A DNA stretch of 53,337 nt, from positions 1 through 53,337 of the forward strand of contig JAQYCU010000029.1 of NCBI GenBank assembly GCA_028724545.1, given 5' to 3'. This document shows positions 1 to 5,981 of this stretch, in pieces. Each line of letters starts with the position of its first letter. The first letter of the stretch is position 1. Made by a program: the position numbers and the translations under genes. The stretch is from a bacterium (GTDB lineage: Bacteria; Bacillota; Clostridia; Lachnospirales; Lachnospiraceae). The notes under the pieces are model-generated. The model saw only the letters and a program-made list of their open reading frames with translations. It was not told the DNA's origin and made no database searches.

Positions 1-123
1 ATGTTGATGCCGTATGTAGCTTAGCATAAATGGGACAGGGGAGTGTTCCACTATTCTCCCCATGCTCCTTGTAACTTATCAACCATATCAGTTCATTATA
101 AAAATCTTAGATTTTTGTCTTGA

Positions 124-588
124 CAACTGAGCCACTATAATAATGCTTCCAGACCGGGCAGAAAAGGAATCGATTCCCTGCGCAGCGTGTTGGAACAGAA
201 CAGCGAAATTGATATGGTAATTCTTATGCTGGGAACAAATGACTGCAAAAAGTATTACAAAAATTCAGCAGTTGAGATAGCAAAAGGGATTGCTGATTGC
301 CTGGATATCATATTAGAATATGTCGCGCCGGAAAATGTTCTTCTGGTATCGCCGATTTTACTGGGAAAAGATGTGTGGAAAGACGAATTTGACCCGGAAT
401 TTGACAAAGAATCTGTACAGATATCAAAAAAACTAAAATATGAATATAGCAAAGTAGCGAATCAGAAAAAGGTTCATTTTTTGGCTGCGTCAGAATATGC
501 ATCGCCAAGTGTCGCTGACCAGGAACATTTGGATGAGTCAGGACACGCCAGACTTGCAGATGCCATATATGACTGTATTCGGAGTTAG
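124..588 (+). pseudogene. SGNH-type esterase/hydrolase, N-terminally truncated
   Basis: The reading frame is open from 124 (after a TGA at 121-123) to the stop at 586-588. It encodes the C-terminal two thirds of an SGNH/GDSL-family lysophospholipase L1-like esterase. Block III (GTND, about 232-243) and block V (HLDESGH near the end, with the catalytic Asp/His) are present. Block I (GDS with the catalytic Ser) and block II are missing. Family likeness begins abruptly near 148 at SRPGRKGIDSL, a segment that lies about 60-70 residues into complete homologues. The only start-like codon is GTG at 187, with no ribosome binding site, and it would still lack the nucleophile. I read this as a remnant cut by recombination near 120-148. 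Bases 1-123 hold no gene, only a GGGGAG/CTCCCC hairpin at 38-61. Confidence 0.7.
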
Positions 589-589
589 T

Positions 590-1039
590 TTAGTTACAAA
601 GAAATTTTTTAAATTCAACGATATGAGAAGAAAATTCATCCATAGGCTTAATATAGTGCAATGTCTTTTCATACATTTCTTTTGCAAAACGAACAACTTC
701 CTCACATTCTTTTTTGTCTGCAATATAGAAATCGTCATAATCGGAAATGTTTCGGATACGTTCGACAGATGCGATACGTTTGTAATCCCCTTTTTGAAAT
801 TCACCTTCTTCATTACGAATAAAATGCATATTAAATTGTAATAAGCAGCCATTGTGTGACTCTGCACTTATTTCCTTTATTGCCAATAATGCTTTCATAG
901 CCTTTTCGATAGAATAAAAGGCTCTATTATTTGCCGATTTGTACTTGTCGTGATTTAATAATTCTATAGCTTCTTCTAGCAATTCGCCAGAGCGATATAA
1001 TCTAGCGATTGCCAGACCAATAAATGTTTCTTTATCCAT
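590..1039 (-). CDS. HEPN-domain protein (partner of MNT protein; possible toxin)
   Basis: This 149-residue all-helical protein resembles HEPN-domain proteins, with RAFYSIEKAMKALL near residues 39-52 in the position of the usual RAYYAIFHAARALL. HEPN toxins are RNases using an R-x4-6-H motif. Here R39 is kept but no His follows within six residues, and the later RNISDYDDFY segment matches the R-x-x-x-DY form of the UPF0332-like branch. RNase activity is therefore uncertain. Its start at 1039 overlaps the 3' end of the MNT gene by 8 bp, so the two are translationally coupled. The pair has the gene order of type VII (MntA/HepT-like) toxin-antitoxin modules. It could instead be a non-toxic nucleotidyltransferase-binding protein. 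Confidence 0.72.
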   Translation of the reverse strand: MDKETFIGLAIARLYRSGELLEEAIELLNHDKYKSANNRAFYSIEKAMKALLAIKEISAESHNGCLLQFNMHFIRNEEGEFQKGDYKRIASVERIRNISDYDDFYIADKKECEEVVRFAKEMYEKTLHYIKPMDEFSSHIVEFKKFLCN

Positions 1040-1370
1040 AAATTACAAGCCCTTCTTTCTCGATGTTTTTAAAATATCCGTACCACGTCTTTTTTTCGTT
1101 ATATTCATTTAGTGGAATACAAATATATTCAACTATAGTACCTAGTTCCATTGCTATATCGGTCACAATATCCATAAGAGAATCGTCATATTTTTTTGCT
1201 TCCATTCTGTCACAATTGGTAATCAAAGCGATATCGATGTCGGAGAGTTCTCCATAATCACCTCTGGCACAAGAACCATACATTACAATCTGAACTAAGT
1301 CTGCTTTGAGGACTTTTGGCATGTGAGTCTTTAAATATTCTTTTGTTTTGTCGATTTGCATTTGATTCAT
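1032..1370 (-). CDS. MNT-domain nucleotidyltransferase (MntA-like antitoxin)
   Basis: A minimal nucleotidyltransferase of 112 residues. The diagnostic GS-x10-DxD motif is seen as G32-S33 followed by D44 and D46, the metal-binding catalytic pair of the polymerase-beta superfamily. In type VII systems the MNT protein AMPylates the HEPN toxin to silence it; that role is inferred here from the motif and the adjacent HEPN gene. I place the start at 1368-1370 because AAGGAGAT lies upstream at good spacing; an in-frame ATG at 1377-1379 sits too close to that ribosome binding site. The gene lies just outside the invertible segment, downstream of the sigma-28-like promoter in the present orientation. 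Confidence 0.78.
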   Translation of the reverse strand: MNQMQIDKTKEYLKTHMPKVLKADLVQIVMYGSCARGDYGELSDIDIALITNCDRMEAKKYDDSLMDIVTDIAMELGTIVEYICIPLNEYNEKKTWYGYFKNIEKEGLVIYG

Positions 1371-1497
1371 ACATACCATCTCCTTTTTCAATATAGTATA
1401 GCATATAAAATAAAAATATCCATTTATTTTGCCAGAAATTGTGAATAAAATTAAGTCAGAAAATGTGAATAAAAAGGCGTGTTTCGTGTTATGATAG

Positions 1498-1543
1498 AAA
1501 AAACGAGAATGTAACATTCTTTATAAATTGTTACATTCTCGTT
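1498..1543 (-). terminator. Hairpin plus T-run formed by the left inverton site
   Basis: Read on the minus strand, a 14-bp stem (1543-1530 with 1515-1502) with a 14-nt loop is followed by TTTTTT (1503-1498). It could terminate the recombinase transcript and any transcript from the adjacent sigma-28-like promoter before the MNT/HEPN genes. The stem is AT-rich, so efficiency is uncertain. Confidence 0.55.
1509..1536 (+). repeat. Left 28-bp inverted repeat / recombination site
   Basis: Perfect 28-bp match, in inverted orientation, to 2541-2568. Locally the dyad extends to 14-bp arms (1502-1515 AACGAGAATGTAAC and 1530-1543), so on the minus strand it is also a terminator-like hairpin. The 14-bp centre is 1516-1529. 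Confidence 0.85.
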
Positions 1544-1553
1544 CTTGTTTTTT

Positions 1554-1580
1554 ATATCGGATGCATTTTTTAAAAACTTA
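1554..1580 (-). promoter_or_regulatory. Sigma-28 (SigD/FliA)-like promoter inside the inverton
   Basis: On the minus strand TAAG (1580-1577) is followed after 16 nt by CCGATAT (1560-1554). The Bacillus sigma-D consensus is TAAA, about 15-16 nt, then (G)CCGATAT, so the -10 matches fully and the -35 at three of four positions. Transcription would start near 1547, at the edge of the recombination site. The promoter now points left; inversion would aim it at csrA and flagellin. No equally good sigma-28 site is seen in 2572-3210. Confidence 0.6.
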
Positions 1581-1699
1581 ACCTCAAATTTCAAAAAAAT
1601 TTCAAAAAATTCAAATTATTATAAATTTTGAATTTTTTTCTTGTAATGTATGAAAAGACGTTTGTACTTTGACGCAAATATTTTCAGTTGTAAAAAATT

Positions 1700-2278
1700 C
1701 TATAAATTCAGATTTTTAAAAATCTGGTCTTTATCATCTTGTTCAATTCCCAAATAGCGTTTCGTTATCTGAAATGAAGAATGATTGTAAATAATCATAA
1801 GCACGGCAGGGCTCGCACCGGATACCCATGCGTGATATCCAAAAGTTTTTCTGAGGGAATGACAACTAATGTTGTCGGGAAGGTGCAAGGCAGTTGCAGC
1901 CTGTTTGATAATGCGATATGCCTGTGTCCTTGATATAGGTGTTTCAGGATGTCTTCCGAAGAATATAAAATGTTCTGGCAAGACAGTAGATAACTCGTTT
2001 TTATATCGGGTAAGAGCATCAAGCATACTGTCATTAATAACAATCATATTTTTTTTGCCCGTCTTACGCTCAGTCACAACGAGATGCTTGCGAAATGCGT
2101 TGGCATCAAAATCGAATACATCTGCCCAGACAAGATGTAATATATCTCCGATACGGAGTGCCGTATTGATGCCGGTACAGATGAGTGCGTAGTTTCGCAA
2201 GTTTGGTTTTTGAGTAAGGTAATAATTTTTTAATGCATCCAAATCCTCCATGTTGCGTATTGGTTGTGTCGTAGCCAT
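1700..2278 (-). CDS. Tyrosine recombinase (FimB/FimE-like DNA invertase)
   Basis: The 192-residue protein is essentially a bare tyrosine-recombinase catalytic domain, the size of FimB/FimE invertases and far shorter than phage integrases. The catalytic set is visible: R42 (TALRIGD), a Lys in the TERKTGKK beta-hairpin, H140 and R143 (CHSLRKTFGYH), a second His in YNHSS, and the nucleophile Y175 (KRYLGI). There is no N-terminal arm-binding domain. The start ATG (2276-2278) has AAGGAGGAAATC just upstream. The gene lies inside the segment bounded by the 28-bp inverted repeats, its most likely substrate. About 260 bp between its start and the right repeat hold no gene and probably contain its promoter. 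Confidence 0.85.
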   Translation of the reverse strand: MATTQPIRNMEDLDALKNYYLTQKPNLRNYALICTGINTALRIGDILHLVWADVFDFDANAFRKHLVVTERKTGKKNMIVINDSMLDALTRYKNELSTVLPEHFIFFGRHPETPISRTQAYRIIKQAATALHLPDNISCHSLRKTFGYHAWVSGASPAVLMIIYNHSSFQITKRYLGIEQDDKDQIFKNLNL

Positions 2279-2540
2279 GTGATTTCCTCCTTATTGGTAT
2301 CCAATATAAATGAGCGTCAAAATCACGTCTTTTTTCCTTTGTCCTTTTGCCACACTTTGCTGGTGCAATTGTTTCTTTGCATGTATCTTGTCTGACGGGC
2401 AAGGCAGTCTGCTTTCGTACATTTAATCATTATATCACATTGTGCAACTGCATTGCGAGGGGGGTGTGGTTCTGGCACCATTTATATGGAAAAATTCACA
2501 AGGTGGCAGTCTGTATTCTTGCTGTCAGTTAAAACGTGGT

Positions 2541-2568
2541 ATGTAACAATTTATAAAGAATGTTACAT
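2541..2568 (-). repeat. Right 28-bp inverted repeat / recombination site
   Basis: Perfect inverted copy of 1509-1536. Its own dyad extends to 10-bp arms (GGTATGTAAC at 2538-2547 and its complement at 2562-2571), with the centre at 2548-2561. A T-run (2574-2578) follows on the plus strand. It lies 92 bp upstream of the csrA start. Confidence 0.85.
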
Positions 2569-2662
2569 ACCTGTTTTTATATCCGGTAAGGACGGCTAAA
2601 TGGAACAGATTGCCAGAAAAACGCATGGACTGGCGAAGGAAAAAGCAAGGAGGTTTGATACT

Positions 2663-2920
2663 ATGTTAAATTTGACAATTAAAGCTGGCGAATATTTCAC
2701 GATTGGGGAAGACATAAAAGTTGTTATTGTAGGGGGAACGAGAAACCATTACAGAGTTATGGTAGAGGCCCCAAGAAGTTACAACATTGTCAGGGAAAAT
2801 GTTTTAGAAAGAAACGCTGCAACAAAAGAAGAGAAAGAAAAGTTAAAGAAATATTACCCGGAGCCGGAAATATCGGCAGAAGATATGCAGCGCATTATGG
2901 CAAAGCAGAAAAAAGAATAA
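2663..2920 (+). CDS. csrA: CsrA-family translational regulator
   Basis: An 85-residue CsrA/RsmA-type RNA-binding protein. The N-terminal beta-strand MLNLTIKAGEYFTIG matches the family start MLILTRRVGETLMIG, and APRSYNIVRENVLERN carries the conserved Arg (the R44 equivalent) that contacts the GGA motif of target RNAs. CsrA dimers block ribosome binding sites; in Bacillus the main target is the flagellin mRNA, and FliW antagonises it. I chose ATG 2663 because AAGGAGG lies just upstream. The frame is open back to an ATG at 2600, but that would place the ribosome binding site inside the gene. The acidic/basic tail after residue 60 is longer than usual. Flagellin follows 289 bp downstream and a CsrA-type target is visible in its leader. 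Confidence 0.85.
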   Translation: MLNLTIKAGEYFTIGEDIKVVIVGGTRNHYRVMVEAPRSYNIVRENVLERNAATKEEKEKLKKYYPEPEISAEDMQRIMAKQKKE

Positions 2921-3131
2921 CAATACGAACCTGCTAAAAAGACAGAAAATAAGGAAAAGAGAAAAGGGGTAAATCACCCCAAAAAAACAGGGGAAACAAG
3001 AAGGGTACTTCATATAGAAAAAATAAAAGTAATGGTTCAAAGTACACGGCGAAAAGAGCTGAAAGTACAGGCAAAAGTGATAGCAGTTTATGGATTAGCC
3101 TAGGGATTCATAAATTTCTATAAATAAATAA

Positions 3132-3200
3132 GTACAGCAATGTACACAAACAAAAAGTGGCCGGCAACGGATGACCGGCTAAGAATCAAACACATGGAGG
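3132..3200 (+). promoter_or_regulatory. Flagellin mRNA leader with candidate CsrA-binding hairpin
   Basis: A 7-bp stem (3158-3164 with 3175-3181, one G-U pair) presents a 10-nt loop CAACGGATGA holding GGA at 3169-3171, close to the CsrA consensus ACAnGGAUG. A second GGA (3196-3198) is part of the Shine-Dalgarno GGAGG, 27 nt away. A hairpin GTACA-GCAA-TGTAC lies at 3132-3145. A loop GGA plus a Shine-Dalgarno GGA is the arrangement of the Bacillus hag leader. Between csrA and this point only a small GGGGT/ACCCC hairpin (2966-2980) and no convincing promoter are seen; TAAT (3030-3033) with GGCGAAAA (3048-3055) is a weak sigma-28 possibility. Confidence 0.6.
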
Positions 3201-3209
3201 TACAAAATT

Positions 3210-4556
3210 ATGGTAATTCAACACAATATGCAGGCAGCAAATGCCAACAGAATGTTAGGTTTAACATCAGGTAGTCTTAGCAAATCATCAGAGAAGTTAT
3301 CTTCTGGTTACAGAATCAACCGTGCAGCAGATGATGCGGCAGGTCTTACGATTTCTGAAAAGATGAGAAAGCAGATCAAGGGTCTTGATCAGGCTTCAAC
3401 CAATGCACAGGATGGTATTTCTTGTGTGCAGACAGCTGAAGGTGCATTAACAGAAGTACATTCTATGCTTCAGCGTATGAATGAGCTTGCAGTGCAGGCA
3501 TCAAACGGTACAATGTCAGCAGATGACCGTAAGGCAGTTCAGGATGAGATTGATCAGCTGGTTACAGAGATTGACCGTGTTTCTGAGACTACAAAGTTTA
3601 ATGAGATTTATCTCTTAAAGGGCGATGGCACAGAGACAAAGACCAGAATCGTAGGGCAGACGCCAATGACAGCTGAGTACAAAAATGCTCTAACATCAGT
3701 TGCCGCATTAAAGGCAGGTGTAACCGGAACAGACAATTCTGCATTTTACGACAAGGGTGGTACTGTATTGCTTACAAAGGATGAAGTATTAGCTAAGTTG
3801 GAAGTTAAAGATGGAGCGATTGCCTTCAAAGAGGGAGAAGCTTTGTATAAAGAGGCTGCTAAGACAGGTCAGGAATGGGGCGCTCAGCTGACAGAAGTTC
3901 AACTTTCAGACCTTACGGAATATGTGGTGTCAACTACAGCCTTATTTGATTTTACAAGCGGCGACGAAGTTGATGCAGAAGATTTAAAGGACTACTTCAA
4001 TGAAGATGGTACATATAAGGGTGGTCTGGCAAAACCAAAGTCAGCTGACGGAACGAAGGCAGAAGTCGGTGCAGACCGCATCGCAGAGTTCGTTACGGTA
4101 ACTGCAGCAGCTGATGGAACTGAGGAAGAATATCAGGCACCAAAGGCACTGAACTTTAGTCTTCATGTTGGTTCAGAGTCTGCAAATGCCAATAAGATTA
4201 GTGTAAAGATTGACGCAATGTCTTCACAGGGAATCGGTGTCGATGTCTTAAAGGGTACTGGTCTTACAACAGAAGATGGTGCAACTAAGGCAATCGATAC
4301 AATCAGTTCAGCAATCGCTAAGGTTTCTGAGCAGCGTTCCGCTCTTGGTGCTGTACAGAACCGCTTAGAGCACACCATTGCAAACTTAGACAATGTTGTT
4401 GAGAACACAACTGCTGCTGAGTCACGCATCCGTGATGTAGACATGGCAGAAGAGATGGTAGAGTACAGCAAGAACAACATCCTTCAGCAGGCTGGTCAGT
4501 CTATGCTCGCACAGGCAAACCAGGCAAATCAGGGTGTACTTTCACTCTTACAGTAA
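3210..4556 (+). CDS. fliC: Flagellin
   Basis: A 448-residue flagellin. The conserved N-terminal D0/D1 helices (residues 1 to about 140, from MVIQHNMQAANANRMLG through LSSGYRINRAADDAAGL) and C-terminal D1/D0 helices (about 365-448, ending NQANQGVLSLLQ) flank a variable middle of about 220 residues that forms the surface-exposed domain. LQRMNELAVQASNGT matches the TLR5-recognition region of D1, so the monomer could be immunostimulatory. Export is by the flagellar type III system; there is no signal peptide. GGAGG (3196-3200) sets the start. Its leader looks like a CsrA target, and the only good sigma-28-like promoter nearby lies in the invertible segment and currently points the other way. A terminator follows at 4609. 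Confidence 0.97.
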   Translation: MVIQHNMQAANANRMLGLTSGSLSKSSEKLSSGYRINRAADDAAGLTISEKMRKQIKGLDQASTNAQDGISCVQTAEGALTEVHSMLQRMNELAVQASNGTMSADDRKAVQDEIDQLVTEIDRVSETTKFNEIYLLKGDGTETKTRIVGQTPMTAEYKNALTSVAALKAGVTGTDNSAFYDKGGTVLLTKDEVLAKLEVKDGAIAFKEGEALYKEAAKTGQEWGAQLTEVQLSDLTEYVVSTTALFDFTSGDEVDAEDLKDYFNEDGTYKGGLAKPKSADGTKAEVGADRIAEFVTVTAAADGTEEEYQAPKALNFSLHVGSESANANKISVKIDAMSSQGIGVDVLKGTGLTTEDGATKAIDTISSAIAKVSEQRSALGAVQNRLEHTIANLDNVVENTTAAESRIRDVDMAEEMVEYSKNNILQQAGQSMLAQANQANQGVLSLLQ

Positions 4557-4608
4557 TTACCAGATGGTTACAACAAGATAACCGTGGTTTCTTGAAAACA
4601 GGAATAGT

Positions 4609-4643
4609 AATAGGCAGGTATTGTATATCTGCCTATTATTTTT
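4609..4643 (+). terminator. Rho-independent terminator after flagellin
   Basis: A 9-bp stem AATAGGCAG (4609-4617) with CTGCCTATT (4629-4637), an 11-nt loop, then ATTTTTA. It lies 53 bp after the flagellin stop. Confidence 0.85.
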
Positions 4644-4679
4644 ATGGATAGCAGAGTGAAAGATTCCATAATATGTGTG

Positions 4680-4845
4680 AAGAAAAACTTAAATTTATCG
4701 TGCCCAAAGGAAAAGGAAGCGACTGCGAAGCAGGCATTTACTTTTCCAGGCACGATACCGACAGAAACAGAAGTAGCACGAAGTGCTACAGAAGATGCAT
4801 AGCATCTGGTTTCTGGAGGTGATAGTAAGAAAAACTTAAATTTAT
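4680..4845 (+). ncRNA. Structured RNA or repeat element of unknown kind, flanked by 19-bp direct repeats
   Basis: Two identical 19-bp copies of AAGAAAAACTTAAATTTAT (4680-4698, 4827-4845) bracket about 130 bp that fold almost completely on paper. The first part is a long hairpin: TATCGTGCC (4696-4704) with 4749-4757, an inner GGAAAAG (4709-4715) with CTTTTCC (4741-4747), and a CTGC-gaa-GCAG tip. The second part is a three-way junction: CAGAAAC (4762-4768) with GTTTCTG (4809-4815) encloses TAGCAC-gaa-GTGCTA (4774-4788) and AGATGC-ata-GCATCT (4793-4807). It matches no riboswitch I recognise. It could be the leader of the next gene or a mobile palindromic repeat. Confidence 0.45.
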
Positions 4846-4864
4846 TCTAAAGGAGGATTTTACC

Positions 4865-5758
4865 ATGAAACGTATCACTAGTTTTTTTGTTATTGTTGCC
4901 ATATTATTTTCATCGGTTTCTTTCGTCGGTACTGTCTCGGAAGCTAAAGTTAGAGAATTTACTTTTGAGAATACTGACATTCCTGAGCGAAGTGTGGAGT
5001 ATACTGGTAATGACAAAAATTTGATTGTTACTGTTGAAAACGTTTCCTATACGATTACTTGCCCTTCAATAGTAGATGCGTGTTTCTGTGATGTTTACGG
5101 AACTGCTTGGATTTCAGCTACAGCTGATGATTCATCTAAGCAAATTTATTGGGTAAACTATGAAATTGAAGGAAGTAATATGTCCCCTCATTATTTTACT
5201 AAAGGTGAAGTGTGGATTTCTGAAGTTAACTATGAGTATGCTACTCATTATTCAACAGGAGAATATGATTATAATTTGATTCCTTTGCCTTCACCAGATG
5301 AATTACGGAAGACGTTAGAAACTAATAATCAGACAAACTCTTCCAACTCTTCCGACGCAAACGTAGACAGCTCTGATAAAAATACAACGACATCAACTAC
5401 ACCAAAAACAAATACTACTACTTCTACCAAAAAGACGACTACGAAGTATTCTAAAGTAAAAAAGAGTGGTAGCAAAATTAAGCTTTTGAACAGTAACGGT
5501 AAGGCTGTCAGAACAGTAACATTTGATAAGAAAAAGAAAGTTTTGACTTACAAAGGAAAGAAAATCAAAAATGTCAAGGCAGTTTACTTTACAAAAAAAG
5601 GAAACATTGTATATTTGAAAACAAACAAAAAAGCATATTACCTTATCGGTAAGAAAAGTACATTCATTAAAAAGTCGGTTTCTTCTATAAAGACTAAAAA
5701 TGGATTTGCCACGCAGTTAAAACTAAAAAATGGCAAAAAGGTTACTCTAAAAAAGTAA
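4865..5758 (+). CDS. Secreted hypothetical protein with Thr/Ser-rich linker and Lys-rich C-terminus
   Basis: 297 residues, function not recognised. A Sec signal peptide is clear (MKRITSFF, a hydrophobic stretch, likely cleavage after SEA near residue 27). The N-terminal domain, about residues 28-155, is acidic and aromatic with no known motif. A low-complexity Ser/Thr/Asn linker follows (about 156-195). The basic C-terminal domain (about 196-297) has beta-strand-like repeats of the type KKKVLTYKGKKIKNVKAVYF. Lys-rich C-terminal modules of this sort are common on secreted proteins of this family, and the GH5 protein at 26179 also ends in one, so a cell-envelope location is likely. Ribosome binding site AAAGGAGGA precedes the ATG. 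The structured element at 4680-4845 lies immediately upstream. Confidence 0.7.
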   Translation: MKRITSFFVIVAILFSSVSFVGTVSEAKVREFTFENTDIPERSVEYTGNDKNLIVTVENVSYTITCPSIVDACFCDVYGTAWISATADDSSKQIYWVNYEIEGSNMSPHYFTKGEVWISEVNYEYATHYSTGEYDYNLIPLPSPDELRKTLETNNQTNSSNSSDANVDSSDKNTTTSTTPKTNTTTSTKKTTTKYSKVKKSGSKIKLLNSNGKAVRTVTFDKKKKVLTYKGKKIKNVKAVYFTKKGNIVYLKTNKKAYYLIGKKSTFIKKSVSSIKTKNGFATQLKLKNGKKVTLKK

Positions 5759-5801
5759 AATGGAGGATGCATACAAATAATCTAGTAATGCAAAATTTAT
5801 T

Positions 5802-5830
5802 TTGACTACTGGCATATAATATTGTATAAT
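5802..5830 (+). promoter_or_regulatory. Sigma-A promoter of the small RNA
   Basis: TTGACT (5802-5807), a 17-nt spacer and a perfect TATAAT (5825-5830). The predicted start is near 5837. No open reading frame with a ribosome binding site follows, which points to a non-coding transcript. Confidence 0.75.
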
Positions 5831-5836
5831 AAAATA

Positions 5837-5981
5837 ACAGAAGAGATATACTTATTATGGTCGGAACAGAGACCTTAAACCTGTTCCAGTGGTCGGGATG
5901 GAGACCGAAACCCCATTCCAATAGCAGAATAAACTGTGAAAAATTAATAGAAGAATGGCTGCAAAGCCATTCTTTTATTTT
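5837..5981 (+). ncRNA. Candidate small RNA with two tandem 32-nt modules
   Basis: A strong promoter ends at 5830 and an intrinsic terminator lies at 5952-5981, giving a transcript of about 145 nt. Two adjacent 32-nt modules start at 5859 and 5891. Each has GGTC, a 7-nt strand, GACC and the complementary 7-nt strand. Module 1 pairs GGAACAG (5863-5869) with CTGTTCC (5881-5887); module 2 pairs GGGATGG (5895-5901) with CCATTCC (5913-5919). Three pairs differ between modules yet remain paired, which is covariation evidence. GGTC can pair with the GACC in the loop (an H-type pseudoknot), or the GGTC/GACC hairpin alone would show GGA in its loop, as CsrA-sequestering RNAs do. I do not recognise a known family. 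Confidence 0.65.
5952..5981 (+). terminator. Rho-independent terminator of the small RNA
   Basis: A perfect 9-bp stem AGAATGGCT/AGCCATTCT (5952-5960, 5965-5973), GCAA tetraloop, then TTTATTTT. On the other strand it lies just past the stop of the convergent deacetylase gene. Confidence 0.9.

Larger units (their letters stand above)
1502..2571. mobile_element. Invertible DNA segment (inverton) encoding its own tyrosine recombinase
   Basis: About 1.0 kb is bounded by two perfect 28-bp inverted repeats (1509-1536 and 2541-2568). The segment contains a FimB-size recombinase gene and, at its left end, a sigma-28-like promoter facing outward. Each repeat has 7-bp palindromic arms (ATGTAAC/GTTACAT) around an asymmetric 14-bp centre. 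The centre reads ATTCTTTATAAATT at the left site and its reverse complement at the right site, so recombination should invert the segment and not excise it. Downstream on the right are csrA and flagellin. Inversion has not been shown; this is inferred from the architecture. Confidence 0.75.

Noticed and set aside
120..141. TTGACA and TATAAT close together as a promoter
   Set aside because: The spacing is only 10 bp, far below the usual 16-18, so they cannot work as a pair.
1509..2568. attL/attR of an integrated element in place of an inverton
   Set aside because: The outer arms and right flanks look alike in direct orientation, but the asymmetric 14-bp centres are inverted and the 28-bp match is perfect only as an inverted repeat; the segment also holds no cargo except the recombinase.
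4644..4802. A 52-codon open frame running through the structured element after flagellin
   Set aside because: No ribosome binding site, overlap with the flagellin terminator, and the sequence is dominated by stem-forming repeats; the codons are better explained by RNA or DNA structure.
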